Shown here: positions 1-9,681 of the stretch, one piece after another
Layout of the letters: each line of letters begins with the position of its first letter
Numbering within the stretch: the stretch's first letter is position 1
NCBI GenBank assembly: GCA_002731275.1
Contig: PCBK01000073.1
Location: forward strand, 1 to 64,000
DNA: 64,000 nt
DNA from: Deltaproteobacteria bacterium
Lineage (GTDB): Bacteria > Myxococcota_C > UBA6777
Direction: 5' to 3'
Program-made: the position numbers and the translations under genes
Notes under the pieces: model-generated
Told to the model about the DNA's origin: nothing
What the model saw: the letters and a program-made list of their open reading frames with translations, nothing else
The model's database searches: none

Positions 1-498
1 CTCGAAAGGCTTGAGAGGAGGGATGTCACGAAGTGACAGGGTGGAGAGTTTGTTGAGGCGGATGATTGCAAGTGAAGACGCAAAAAACCCACTGCAAGCT
101 CGCGAGCAAAAGGGAATCCAAGGATATGGCCTTGCTATATCCGCCTGGAAGAAAGGGATTGTAGAGTGGAATCAGGGGAGTTTGCGGAGACACAAGTGCA
201 ACGTCCGCCGGAAACGCAATGTGGATTGGAACAGCATTCTCACACCACAACAATGGGGGGGTATCATTACATATCATGACAGAGGTTGTTTTTTCAGCCG
301 AGATCAGACTTGACAGCCCCTGTTGAATGGGTTAAGTTCCCCGAAAAGGAGTATGTTGCCTCCCCCAAGGGAGCAACCCAAGATGCCTGAACGCATATTG
401 GCAAGGTGCTGCCTTTCCTGGCGGCCTTCTCGTTGTTTTCCCTTCTTCCAACGTGTTTGGAATGAAGGCCTGTAGATCTATACGGAGAATTGAGAAAC
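1..498. other. Upstream intergenic region without a convincing gene
   Basis: A frame open on the plus strand up to base 313 has no recognisable motif, no ribosome site and unusual composition, so I do not call it. The stretch holds a small perfect hairpin (TGTCAC at 24-29, GAA loop, GTGACA at 33-38) and a 10-bp palindrome GCTCGCGAGC near 95. A perfect -35 hexamer TTGACA lies at 310-315, but the bases 17 downstream match a -10 box poorly, so a promoter for the aconitase gene there is only a possibility. A GGAG ribosome site at 484-487 serves the ATG at 499. Confidence 0.4.
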
Positions 499-3231
499 AT
501 GCATAATTTCCAAGCTACTCTCGATGCTTATGTCCAACACGTTGAAGAACGTGCCAACTTGCCCTACGCTCACGAGTGTATTGGCCGAGGCATCGATCCA
601 AAACCCATCCAAGACGCCGAAACTGCCGAGGCTATCCTGGCTGTTTTGAGAGGGAAGCACGAATACGTTGGCGAAAAGTCAATGGAATTCTGGTACGATA
701 CCTTTGATGGTGGCATCTTCCCTTCAACAGAAGCATCCACTGTTAAAGCTGTGGCCTTGGAAGAAGCTGCCAAAGGTGAAGGCGACGCCATCCACGGCTA
801 TACTCCTGTTCAAGCTGTCGAAGCACTCGGTCGTATGCGTGGCGGAAAAGCCATCGTTTGCTTGACCAACCTCCTCAAGGGCGACAACACAGACATCGCA
901 AAAGCTGCTGCTGAGCAGCTCAAAACCATGGCTCTCGCAGTCCACGACTGGGAAGCTGTCTACGAATTGTCCGAGACAAACGAATACGCGAAGTCCGTCG
1001 TTGATAGCTGGGGTGACGCTGAGTGGTTCCAAAAAGGCGAAGATATGCCCGACTCCGTTGAAGTCGTCGTCTGTCTGATCCCCGAAGGAAACACAGAGCC
1101 CCTGTCCCCCGCGACACAAGCACACACTCGTGAAGACCTCTCCTACCACAGTCTCGCGTGGATGAAAAAAGTCGATCCCAACGCGATCCGTGAAGTCCTC
1201 GCGCTGAAAGATAAACACCCAGGCAAATTGATCATGCCTGTCTTCACCAAAAAAGCCTTCGCTGGTTCCTCCCGCGCCACTGGTGCTTGGAACACTGTCC
1301 GTTGGTTTGGTGAGATGAAAAAATCCCTCCCCGGCTTCTGGTGGGGCGGAATCGTCGCTGCATCCGTCATCGACGCAAAAGGATACAACGCACTCCTCGG
1401 TATCGGTACCATCCCCGTTCAAATCGGCGAAGACTACAAAAACCTCGAAACAGGTCAAGTCGTCCGCGTCAACTTGAAAGATGGCAAAATCGAAGACGCT
1501 GGCTCCGACAAAGAATTGGCGACATTCAGCCTGACCAAAGTTGAGCGCATTACCTACAAAGCAGGTGGTTCCAGTAACTTCCTCGCAGGTCGTCTCCTCA
1601 CTGGTGCTGTCCGCGCGAAACTCGGTCTCTCCGAGTACGACTGGGGCATCCCCGGATTGTTGGAAACTGAGAACGGAAAATACACCGCGCTCCAAAAATT
1701 GTTCGGTACAAAAGTCGGTCTGACCTCCGGTGGTGTCGCTCCTGGCAGCTCCGGCTTGTTTGACGTCGACCTGATGGCAAGTCAGGACACCACAGGAACC
1801 ATCACACGTCTGGCGCTTCGTCTGCTCGCGTGTGAAAAATTCGTTCCACCCGTCCTCCAAACACTCTGCCACACCAGCGCACACCCCAAACCAAACGACA
1901 TCCTGAACTTCGAAACACTTCCCAAGTTCTTCAAGGACAGAGAAGGTATCGGACTCCTCCGTGGTGACGGTGTCATCCACTCTTGGTTGAAGAAAATGAG
2001 CGCCCTCGGTTGGCTCATCGTCATCGGTGACTCCCACGGACGTAACGTCTTCGGTGCTGCTGTCCCCGGTGACTCCCTCCTCGTCGCGACTGCTGGTGCG
2101 TTTGGTAAAATTCCATACACCATCCCCAAATCCATTCGCGTGGAATTCAAAGGTGATTGGACCAAGCAAAAACCCCGCGACATCCAACTCGCGCTGATCG
2201 AAAAACTCCTCTCACTCGACCTCGTCGACCAGTACGACGAAAAGAACATCTTGAACGGTCTGCTCGTTGAGATCTATGGTCTCGATGAAATGCCCAGTGA
2301 GAAGAAATTCGAGATCATGAACGCAATGGGTGAGTACGGTCCCGCATCACAGTGGATCTATACTCCCACTGAAGTCGCTGTCCGCGAAGTCAAAGAGTTC
2401 ATCGCGTTCTGGGAAGGTTACAAAGGCACAGGCCGTGGTGATGTCGGTATCCAAAAGCTCATCGACAGACTCCAAGCATGGGTTGACAACCCTGTTAACC
2501 CCGTCGAAGACGAAGGTGCAGAGTACCACTACAAACTCGAACTCGATCTCGACCGCAAAGAGCCCCTCGTCACCCTCCCCGGTGTGACCAAAGAAGGCAA
2601 ACCCGGTAACAGTTACCTCAACGTTCGTCGCCTCAGCGAAGTGCCAGAGAAGGTCTCCAACCCTGCGCACCTCGAAGTCGAAGAAGGTATGGTCCTCTCC
2701 TGTGTGTCTCGTACAGACCACTTCATCGACTCGATGGCGACTGTCATCGGTTATGTTGAAAAGAACGGTAAAGTCGGTGGAGATCGCCTCTGGTACTCCG
2801 CACCTACTGTTGACATCGAAAAAGAGATCCGCGAGATGGGCCTCGTCGACAAACTGCGCAAGACAGTTGAAGATGCTGGACTCGTGTTCTGGGACTTCTT
2901 GAACGATCCTTACGATCAAAGACAACCCGCAAACTTCCGTTGGGAGATGCCCGGATGTAGTCTCTGTATGGGTAACCAAGAGACCATCAACGTCGAAGAA
3001 GCGAAGCTCATCAACGGCGTCGAAAAAGTCCGTGACATCCGTGTTGTTTGGGGAAGTAACACCCGTAACAACGACGGTCGTGTTGGACCCAAAGGAGAGA
3101 CCTTCTCCTTTATCTGCGATCCCTTCCTCGCGACTTGTGCGTTCCTCCTGAGAAAACCACCCACAGTCGATGAGTACTTCGAGCTCGAAACATTGAGAGA
3201 CGAATCCAAACAAAAACTCGTCCAACAATAA
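499..3231 (+). CDS. acnB: Aconitate hydratase B (AcnB family), divergent
   Basis: Probable TCA-cycle aconitase interconverting citrate and isocitrate (AcnB enzymes can also act on 2-methyl-cis-aconitate). It has 910 residues; E. coli AcnB has 865. The 4Fe-4S ligands are visible as C735 (LSCVSR) and C820/C823 in PGCSLCMGNQ. GDGVIHSW and a GDSH motif at 510-513 are also present. The GDSH motif continues GR rather than the usual TR, and several core blocks differ from the enterobacterial sequence, so this is a distant member. The in-frame TTG at 490 is rejected because the GGAG site is correctly spaced only for ATG 499. Codon use looks strongly biased, consistent with high expression. It stands alone in its transcription unit. 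Confidence 0.92.
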   Translation: MHNFQATLDAYVQHVEERANLPYAHECIGRGIDPKPIQDAETAEAILAVLRGKHEYVGEKSMEFWYDTFDGGIFPSTEASTVKAVALEEAAKGEGDAIHGYTPVQAVEALGRMRGGKAIVCLTNLLKGDNTDIAKAAAEQLKTMALAVHDWEAVYELSETNEYAKSVVDSWGDAEWFQKGEDMPDSVEVVVCLIPEGNTEPLSPATQAHTREDLSYHSLAWMKKVDPNAIREVLALKDKHPGKLIMPVFTKKAFAGSSRATGAWNTVRWFGEMKKSLPGFWWGGIVAASVIDAKGYNALLGIGTIPVQIGEDYKNLETGQVVRVNLKDGKIEDAGSDKELATFSLTKVERITYKAGGSSNFLAGRLLTGAVRAKLGLSEYDWGIPGLLETENGKYTALQKLFGTKVGLTSGGVAPGSSGLFDVDLMASQDTTGTITRLALRLLACEKFVPPVLQTLCHTSAHPKPNDILNFETLPKFFKDREGIGLLRGDGVIHSWLKKMSALGWLIVIGDSHGRNVFGAAVPGDSLLVATAGAFGKIPYTIPKSIRVEFKGDWTKQKPRDIQLALIEKLLSLDLVDQYDEKNILNGLLVEIYGLDEMPSEKKFEIMNAMGEYGPASQWIYTPTEVAVREVKEFIAFWEGYKGTGRGDVGIQKLIDRLQAWVDNPVNPVEDEGAEYHYKLELDLDRKEPLVTLPGVTKEGKPGNSYLNVRRLSEVPEKVSNPAHLEVEEGMVLSCVSRTDHFIDSMATVIGYVEKNGKVGGDRLWYSAPTVDIEKEIREMGLVDKLRKTVEDAGLVFWDFLNDPYDQRQPANFRWEMPGCSLCMGNQETINVEEAKLINGVEKVRDIRVVWGSNTRNNDGRVGPKGETFSFICDPFLATCAFLLRKPPTVDEYFELETLRDESKQKLVQQ

Positions 3232-3594
3232 TCTTCCCCTCCAACTTCCCTCCCCAGCCAATCTTCTTTTCTCTCCAATATAACTTTTCCCTTTACTGAA
3301 GCCAACACATTGCGTCCGCAAGTTCTTTGTAGAAGACGTGCACCCAAAACAACGATGGCAGAAGACCTTCCAGCATACTGGACACCATACGTCCGCTATC
3401 ATGGAACCTTACCACGATGATAGCGCATGAATCCACCGATATATCTGCGAAGTCTTCGAAAGGCAAAGGGATGGTTGTCTGTCAGGAGAAGGCATCCTTT
3501 TTGCTTTTGGCTTTACCCGCGAGCAAGAGAATGGATGTCTTCACATGAGTGGACATTCTGGCGAAGGAGCGAAAAGCCTAAGAGGAGATGAAAG
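3232..3594. other. Intergenic region with a 9-bp inverted repeat
   Basis: No coding frame is supported in these 363 bases. A perfect inverted repeat CGCTATCAT (3394-3402) / ATGATAGCG (3417-3425) encloses a 14-base loop. An 11-base palindrome CGAAGTCTTCG lies at about 3448-3458. Neither is followed by a T-run, so they are not ordinary intrinsic terminators. They may be an operator or an RNA hairpin. Confidence 0.4.
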
Positions 3595-4548
3595 ATGACA
3601 AGATGGCTGTGTGGATGTATTTTCGGTGTGTGTCTGTTGTTTTGTTCGGGCTGTAGTCTATTCCGAGCATACGATGACGTGAATCGCTGGGGGTTGGGTG
3701 TGCAAGGTATCCAACAACACGACGTCAGGCTTTCGACCGGAAAGATGCGCTATTACCAGAGCAAAAAAGCTGCGAAAAAGAGCAACAAGCCACCCATCTT
3801 GTTTGTGCACGGATTTGGTACGAACGCGACGATGACTTGGTCCAATCAGTTGCCTGTCTTTGCGAACGAACGGACTGTCATCGCGCCCGATCTGTATTGG
3901 TCGGGTGGGAGTCTGCCTAGCGCAAAGGGGACAATGCACTCACCAGCAGCACAAGCCGATGCGTTGGCTGAGCTGCTCAACGTGTTGGAGGTCAAGAAGG
4001 TCCACGTCGTTGGGACGTCTTTTGGTGGATATGTTTCGATGCAATTGGCGCTTCGTCATCCCAAGAAGGTCACACGTCTGTCCTTGATCAACTCCGCAGG
4101 ATTAGAGCCTAGCGACGCTGAACGCAAGGGGATTGAGAAGCGGTTTCCCTACGCAAAGGGTGAGTTCTCACGATTGATTATCCCTGAAACCCCCGAAGAT
4201 TTGCGTGTCTTTTTGCGACAGACAACCTACAAAAAGTACCCACTGCCTTCGTTTGTGTTGAAGGATGTCATGGAGCAAGAGTTTTGGCTGCATAAAGAGG
4301 AGCGCAAGAAGATGGCAAAGCATCTGGAGAAGCACTTTTTGTCAGCGCGTCGGCTCAAAAAACTTCGTGTACCGACGCAGGTGATTTGGGGACGCCACGA
4401 CCACCTGCTTCCGCTGAGTTATGGGAAGAGGTTGTCCCGCTTGATCGCGAACGCTTCCTTTCATATTGTCGAGCGCGCCGGACATGTCCCGATTGTGGAA
4501 CAACACACCAAGACCAACCAGCTCCTCAAGGCGTTTCTCGACAAGTAG
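3595..4548 (+). CDS. Alpha/beta-fold hydrolase lipoprotein
   Basis: A 317-residue exported hydrolase, probably anchored in the envelope through a lipid on Cys20 (signal peptide ending CSGC). The alpha/beta-hydrolase core shows the oxyanion-hole HGFG at 72-75, the nucleophile elbow GTSFGG at 140-145 (Ser142), and a probable acid and base at Asp269 (GRHDHLLP) and His297 (GHVPI). This completes a Ser-Asp-His triad. The substrate cannot be told from sequence; family members include esterases, lipases and C-C bond hydrolases. A GGAG-type ribosome site precedes the ATG. It is isolated between acnB and a VOC gene. Confidence 0.85.
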   Translation: MTRWLCGCIFGVCLLFCSGCSLFRAYDDVNRWGLGVQGIQQHDVRLSTGKMRYYQSKKAAKKSNKPPILFVHGFGTNATMTWSNQLPVFANERTVIAPDLYWSGGSLPSAKGTMHSPAAQADALAELLNVLEVKKVHVVGTSFGGYVSMQLALRHPKKVTRLSLINSAGLEPSDAERKGIEKRFPYAKGEFSRLIIPETPEDLRVFLRQTTYKKYPLPSFVLKDVMEQEFWLHKEERKKMAKHLEKHFLSARRLKKLRVPTQVIWGRHDHLLPLSYGKRLSRLIANASFHIVERAGHVPIVEQHTKTNQLLKAFLDK

Positions 4549-4648
4549 AGGAAACAACCGAAGGAGGGGATGGTTTGTTGCGATACGAGATGGTGAACTT
4601 TTGTTGGGGCGTGTCTTTTGTTATATTCTGAGCATCTGTACAGAGGAG

Positions 4649-4679
4649 AACATCTGAGCACGTGTCAGAAGATGTTTTT
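4649..4679 (+). terminator. Hairpin followed by T5, possible terminator or attenuator
   Basis: AACATCT (4649-4655) pairs perfectly with AGATGTT (4670-4676), and a T5 run covers 4675-4679. It lies about 100 bases after the hydrolase stop and about 27 bases before the VOC start. It could end the first transcript or attenuate the second. The loop of 14 bases makes it only moderately convincing. Confidence 0.4.
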
Positions 4680-4705
4680 CTTTCCAATGGCCCAAGGAGA
4701 AGCAA

Positions 4706-5110
4706 ATGGCAAAAGTGACTGGAATTGGTGGTATCTTTTTCAAGAGTCGTGGTGACAGCAAGGCGCTCTCTGCCTGGTATCAAAAACATCTTGGTATCTC
4801 TCTTGAGCCCTGGGGTGGGGCGATTTTGAAGTGGACAGAGGACAACGCTTCAGATGGTGGGGTGACTGTGTGGAATGTTGCGGCGAAAGAGAGTGAGTGG
4901 TTCAGTCCGAGTGATTCGCCGTTTATGATCAATTACAGGGTGGACGATCTCGATGCGTTGCTTGCAAAGCTGCGTGAGGACGGGGTTGAGCAAGTCAAAG
5001 AAGCCGAATCCCATGAGAACGGAAAGTTTGCCTGGATCATGGATCCTGATGGCAACAAGGTCGAGCTGTGGGAGCCAATGGCTTGGGATGAAAAGAACAA
5101 GGAGCAGTAG
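4706..5110 (+). CDS. VOC-family (glyoxalase/bleomycin-resistance fold) protein
   Basis: A 134-residue single-domain vicinal-oxygen-chelate protein. It shows the typical opening (GIGGIFFKS, then WYQKHLGI), a central FMINYRVDDLDALLAKLR helix and the closing block FAWIMDPDGNKVELWEP, in which a metal-binding Glu is usual. VOC proteins of this size dimerise and act as isomerases, dioxygenases or drug-binding proteins; the substrate is not predictable here. The start follows AAGGAG with good spacing (aaggagaagcaaATG). It converges on the large EGF-like lipoprotein gene. Confidence 0.85.
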   Translation: MAKVTGIGGIFFKSRGDSKALSAWYQKHLGISLEPWGGAILKWTEDNASDGGVTVWNVAAKESEWFSPSDSPFMINYRVDDLDALLAKLREDGVEQVKEAESHENGKFAWIMDPDGNKVELWEPMAWDEKNKEQ

Positions 5111-5148
5111 AGGCTATCTGTTGGTTTGAGGGAAAGTTCACAGGGATT

Positions 5149-8100
5149 CTATTTGATCTCCACACATGTCTGAAGATACCGATAGCCATTGAGTTGGGAA
5201 TCAGTGCCCTTTGTGAGCGGCACTGTGTTGTAGTCGTAATCCCAGTTGCGACGGTAAAGTAAATGGTAGACACCAGGGATGATTTTGCTGTCGTAGGCGT
5301 CACTGTCAAGGCTATAGTTGCCCGTGCTGATGCGATTGTAGCTGTAGCTTGAAAAGAAGTGGGCTGCGCTTGTATCGATGGCCTTCAAGTAGAAGCTGCC
5401 GCCGTAGTACGTCGTGTTTTTAGGCGGCAGGGGATTGCCATCCAGTGTCATCTTCCCTGTGAGCCGTGCTACTGGGATATCGAGGTTGAGGGTCTGGCTT
5501 CCAGAAGTGACGACAACATTGGTCTTAAGAATCCTGTAACCGTTGAGTTGTGTGTCTGTACCATTTGTGAGCGTCACTGTGTTGTACTTCGAATCCCAAT
5601 TACGTCGATACAACAGTTCATAGACGCCGGGAATCATCCTGCTGTCGTACGTGTCACCTGCGAGGGCATAATTGCTCGTGCTGATACGATTGTAACTGTA
5701 ACTCGCGAGGAAGTGGGCAGCGCCCGTGTCCTTCGCCTTTAAATAGAAGCTACCACCGTAGTACGTCGTATTTTTAGGCGGCAGGGGATTTCCTCCGAGT
5801 GTCATCTTCCCTGTGAGCCGTGCTACTGGGATATCGAGGTTGAGAGTCTGGCTTCCAGAAGTGATGACAACGTTGGTCTTGAGGATTCTGTAACCGTTGA
5901 GCTGTGTATCAGTGCCGTTTGTGAGTGTCACTGTGTTGTACTTCGAATCCCAATTGCGTCGGTATAGCAGGTCATATGTTCCAGGGAGCATCCTGCTGTC
6001 ATACGTGTCACCTGCGAGAGTGTAATTGCTCGTGCTGATGCGATTGTAGCTGTAGCTCGCGAGGAAGTGGGCAGCGCCTGTATCTTTCGCCTTTAGGTAG
6101 AAGCTACCACCGTAGTACGTCGTATTTTTGGGCGGCAGGGGATTTCCTCCGAGTGTCATCTTCCCTGTGAGCCGTGCAACAGGGATATCGAGGTTGAGAG
6201 TCTGGCTTCCAGAAGCGATGACAACGTTGGTTTTGAGGATTCTGTAACCGTTGAGCTGTGTGTCTGTACCATTTGTGAGCGTCACTGTGTTATATGTTGA
6301 ATCCCAATTGCGCCGGTATAGCAAGTCGTAGACGCCGGGAATCATCCTGCTGTCGTACGTGTCACCTGCGAGGGCATAATTGCTCGTGCTGATACGATTG
6401 TAACTGTAGCTCGCGAGGAAGTGGGCAGCGCCCGTGTCCTTCGCCTTTAAATAGAAGCTACCACCGTAGTACGTCGTATTTTTGGGCGGCAGGGGATTTC
6501 CTCCGAGTGTCATCTTTCCTGTGAGTCGTGCTACTGGGATATCGAGGTTGAGAGTCTGGCTTCCAGAAGCGATGACAACGTTGGTCTTGAGGATTCTGTA
6601 ACCATTGAGTTGGGAATCAGTGCCCTTTGTGAGTGTCACTGTGTTGTACTTCGAATCCCAATTACGTCGATACAGCAGGTCATATGTTCCAGGGATGATT
6701 TTGCTGTCGTATGTGTCACCTGCGAGAGCGTAATTGCTCGTGCTGATGCGATTGTAACTGTAGCTTGCGAGGAAGTGGGCAGCGCCCGTATCTTTCGCCT
6801 TCAAATAGAAGCTGCCGCCGTAGTACGTCGTGTTTTTGGGCGGCAGGGGATTTCCTCCGAGTGTCATCTTTCCTGTGAGTCGTGCTACTGGGATGTCGAT
6901 ATTGAGGGTGTTTGGACCTCTACCGATAAGTATGTTTGTCTTGAGGATTCTGTATCCGTTGAGTTGTGTGTCTGTACCATTTGTGAGCGTCACTGTGTTG
7001 TACTTTGAATCCCAGTTGCGTCGATACAGAAGGTCGTAGACACCGGGGATAATCTTACTATCGTATGTGTCACCTGCGAGAGCATAATTGCTCGTGCTGA
7101 TGCGATTGTAACTGTAGCTCGCGAGGAAGTGGGCAGCGCCTGTATCTTTCGCCTTCAAATAGAAGCTGCCGCCGTAGTACGTCGTGTTTTTAGGTGGTAG
7201 GGGGTTGCCACCAAGTGTCATCTTCCCTGTGAGCCGTGCTACTGGGATATCAAGCGTTGTATTGAGTGGCTGCGTTGTTTGGCATGACTGGAGTGTTCCA
7301 CATTGTGCAGTGGGTGTGCCGAGGCAGCCGCCTTGTGCGTTACATTTATCTTGTTGTGTACAGGGGATACCGTCGTCACAAGAGGCGCCGGGTGCTTTTT
7401 TGGTCAGCGGGAAGCTTTTGCTTGCTTCATCACAAGCACCGTAGGAAGCACAGGGGCCTGGGTCGGCAGGCTTTTGGGGGACTTGAGTGGTAATACATCC
7501 TTTGGCGTCGGCGTTGGCGTCTTTGGGGGCACAGGTTTCCACGCCAGTACAGTACAATGTGTCGTCACAACGGGCATCATTTGGTGTATGGCTTGCGACT
7601 CCTTGATTGCATACATCGACAGTACACGCGAAGCCATCATCAGGGACGAGTGTGTCGTCCTGGGTGTACTGGCATCCTTTGACTGGATCACATACGTTAC
7701 GTGTGCAGGGATTTTTGTCGTCACAAACTGTTGCTGTTCCGCCTTGACAGACACCAGCCTTACACGTTTGTTGTTGTGTACAGAGGGTCGTCGAACAGGC
7801 TGTGTTGTCAGGGAGTTTTGTGAAGACACACTTTCCGGCTTGTAGGGTATCTGTTGTGCAGGGATTGTTGTCATTGCAAGTTGGTGTGTAGCATTCGGCG
7901 ATACCGTTGTTATCCCGGCAGGCTTTGTTTTGGGCTGTGCAGGGATTGGGCAGGCAAGGATCTTGCGTACATCCGCCTGTCCCGTCGTCGTGGTAGCCTG
8001 TGTTACATGAGCACTGCGCGACACTGCCAGATGCTTTGCATTGTGTTTTGTTTGCCACTTTGCAGGGATTGGGAAGACATGGATCGTTGGTACAGCCGCC

Positions 8101-9681
8101 TTTTCCATCGTCATGGTAGCCGCTCGCTTTGTCACACCCATTACAGGAGTCTCCTGTATATCCGGTGTTACACGTACACTGTACTTTTCCTGTGACGACG
8201 GTACATGTACCATGTCCGCTACAGCTCTGGGGGGTGCAGACTTCGTCTTTGACGCAGGAGTTGCCGTCAAGATGGTATCCACTTATACAGAGACATTGGT
8301 GCTGAAGGCCTGTCGCTTTGCACTGTGTTTGGTTGGCGAGTGTACAGGGGTTGGGTGTACATGGATCTTGTGTGCAACCGCCTTGTCCGTCTGTATGGTA
8401 ATTGTTGCTCTTGTCACAGTCCTTACAAAAGGAGCCAGTGTAGCCTTTATCGCACTTACATGAGACGACGCCGTTGTTTGCGGAACATGTGCCATGACTG
8501 TTGCAGGTGTTGGTCTCGCACTTGCGGTCGATGACACACTTTCCACCTTCGTCGTGTGTGCCGGGGTCACAGAGACATTGTGCTTTACCAGCAGAGGCTT
8601 TGCACTGTGTTTGGTTGGTGTCTTTGCAGGGGTTTGGTGTGCAGGGATCATTGGTGCAACTACCTTTTCCGTCGGGGTGATAGCCCGTTGCAGCGTCACA
8701 ATCAGCACAGGATTTCCCTGTAAAGCCTGTCTGACATGTACAAGACAACACGCCATTTTCGACTTTACACGTCCCATGTCCGTTGCACGTATTGCTCTTG
8801 CAGACCTCATCTTTGACGCATTGTCCGTTCTCTTCGTGGTGTCCTGCATCACAGAGACATGTCGCCTTTTTGTCTTTTACAAAGCAGTTTGTGCGATTGG
8901 CTTGTGTACAGGGATTGGGGAGGCAGGGATCATCAGTGCAGGCACCATTCCCATCGGGGTGGTAGCCCTTTGTCTCATCACATTTGTCGCAAAACGTCCC
9001 CTGGTATCCTTGATCACATAAACAAGTGACGTTGTCGTTAGATTCTTCGCAGACACCGTGTCCATTGCAGGTGTTTGCGTTGCACGTCTTGTCTGGGACA
9101 CATTTTCCGCCTTCATCGTGTGTACCGGCGTTGCATTGACATTCGGCTTTGCCTTGTTCCATGCGACAGAGTTGTCTGGAGGGCTCTTTGCAGGGGTTGG
9201 GATCACAGAGATTTTGTGTACACGCGCCTTTTCCATCTGGATAGTAGCCACTGTTGGTATCACACTCATCGCAGAAAGTGCCTTGGTAGCCGGCGTTACA
9301 TTCACATGAGAGTGTACCTTCTTGAAGACGACATGTTCCCTGTCCTTTACACGTATTGGCTTTGCACTCTTGGTCTTCGACACAGGCATCACCTTCTTTG
9401 TGCGTTCCTGCTTTGCATCGACAATCGAAGCTGTCACCTTCTTCGACACACACTGTGTTGGCGATGGTGTCACATGGATTGGGTAAGCATTTGCTGCTCG
9501 TGCAACCTCCCTTACCATCATCGTGTTGTCCTTCTGGGCAGGTTGTGCGTTCGGTGTTGCTGCCTCCATCAGTTTGTTGGCTGGGGACATCACACTGGCA
9601 ACCTGTCATGGAGGTGAGCAAGAGCATCAGTGACAGGGTGACTATGGCAAGAATCGATTGTTTATGTGGGGTTGTTGTCAT
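5149..9681 (-). CDS. Large surface lipoprotein: EGF-like modules plus six 118-residue repeats
   Basis: 1510 residues with a lipobox-like signal ending at Cys28 (SMTGC). Residues about 40-600 hold alternating Cys-rich modules: seven NPC-containing blocks (such as CTPNPC) and five EGF-like blocks with the pattern NTCNGHGTC...CxCxxGYxGxxC. A further Cys-rich part runs to about residue 800. The C-terminal half is six tandem units of 118 residues starting DIPVARLTGKMTLGGNPLPP. They look beta-rich and loosely like carboxypeptidase-regulatory/PEGA-type domains, but I do not recognise the family. The last unit is the most divergent. Probable role: extracellular adhesion or structure; no catalytic motif seen. 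It is divergent from the gene at 9911. Confidence 0.85.
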   Translation of the reverse strand: MTTTPHKQSILAIVTLSLMLLLTSMTGCQCDVPSQQTDGGSNTERTTCPEGQHDDGKGGCTSSKCLPNPCDTIANTVCVEEGDSFDCRCKAGTHKEGDACVEDQECKANTCKGQGTCRLQEGTLSCECNAGYQGTFCDECDTNSGYYPDGKGACTQNLCDPNPCKEPSRQLCRMEQGKAECQCNAGTHDEGGKCVPDKTCNANTCNGHGVCEESNDNVTCLCDQGYQGTFCDKCDETKGYHPDGNGACTDDPCLPNPCTQANRTNCFVKDKKATCLCDAGHHEENGQCVKDEVCKSNTCNGHGTCKVENGVLSCTCQTGFTGKSCADCDAATGYHPDGKGSCTNDPCTPNPCKDTNQTQCKASAGKAQCLCDPGTHDEGGKCVIDRKCETNTCNSHGTCSANNGVVSCKCDKGYTGSFCKDCDKSNNYHTDGQGGCTQDPCTPNPCTLANQTQCKATGLQHQCLCISGYHLDGNSCVKDEVCTPQSCSGHGTCTVVTGKVQCTCNTGYTGDSCNGCDKASGYHDDGKGGCTNDPCLPNPCKVANKTQCKASGSVAQCSCNTGYHDDGTGGCTQDPCLPNPCTAQNKACRDNNGIAECYTPTCNDNNPCTTDTLQAGKCVFTKLPDNTACSTTLCTQQQTCKAGVCQGGTATVCDDKNPCTRNVCDPVKGCQYTQDDTLVPDDGFACTVDVCNQGVASHTPNDARCDDTLYCTGVETCAPKDANADAKGCITTQVPQKPADPGPCASYGACDEASKSFPLTKKAPGASCDDGIPCTQQDKCNAQGGCLGTPTAQCGTLQSCQTTQPLNTTLDIPVARLTGKMTLGGNPLPPKNTTYYGGSFYLKAKDTGAAHFLASYSYNRISTSNYALAGDTYDSKIIPGVYDLLYRRNWDSKYNTVTLTNGTDTQLNGYRILKTNILIGRGPNTLNIDIPVARLTGKMTLGGNPLPPKNTTYYGGSFYLKAKDTGAAHFLASYSYNRISTSNYALAGDTYDSKIIPGTYDLLYRRNWDSKYNTVTLTKGTDSQLNGYRILKTNVVIASGSQTLNLDIPVARLTGKMTLGGNPLPPKNTTYYGGSFYLKAKDTGAAHFLASYSYNRISTSNYALAGDTYDSRMIPGVYDLLYRRNWDSTYNTVTLTNGTDTQLNGYRILKTNVVIASGSQTLNLDIPVARLTGKMTLGGNPLPPKNTTYYGGSFYLKAKDTGAAHFLASYSYNRISTSNYTLAGDTYDSRMLPGTYDLLYRRNWDSKYNTVTLTNGTDTQLNGYRILKTNVVITSGSQTLNLDIPVARLTGKMTLGGNPLPPKNTTYYGGSFYLKAKDTGAAHFLASYSYNRISTSNYALAGDTYDSRMIPGVYELLYRRNWDSKYNTVTLTNGTDTQLNGYRILKTNVVVTSGSQTLNLDIPVARLTGKMTLDGNPLPPKNTTYYGGSFYLKAIDTSAAHFFSSYSYNRISTGNYSLDSDAYDSKIIPGVYHLLYRRNWDYDYNTVPLTKGTDSQLNGYRYLQTCVEIK
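5150..7260 (-). repeat. Six tandem coding repeats with exact 354-bp period
   Basis: An anchor in each unit (gtacgtcgt on the plus strand) starts at 5407, 5761, 6115, 6469, 6823 and 7177, giving a constant spacing of 354 bp (118 codons). Units are nearly identical at DNA level, so duplication or gene conversion is recent or continuing. The unit nearest the stop codon differs most. The region is open to copy-number change by recombination and could collapse in short-read assemblies. Confidence 0.95.

Noticed and set aside
11-313. 100-codon ORF at the window start
   Set aside because: No ribosome site or recognisable domain; contains hairpins and looks noncoding.
724-2187. 487-codon frame antisense to acnB
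   Set aside because: Shadow of the strongly biased aconitase codons; no signal, motif or ribosome site.
2347-3402. 351-codon antisense frame over the acnB 3' end
   Set aside because: Composition mirrors acnB codon bias; no homologous features.
5150-7260. Regular repeats as a possible CRISPR array
   Set aside because: Units are 354 bp, coding, and lack short repeats separated by unique spacers.
7404-8282. Long alternate-frame ORFs in the EGF-like region
   Set aside because: Arise from repeated Cys-rich codons of the lipoprotein read in other frames.
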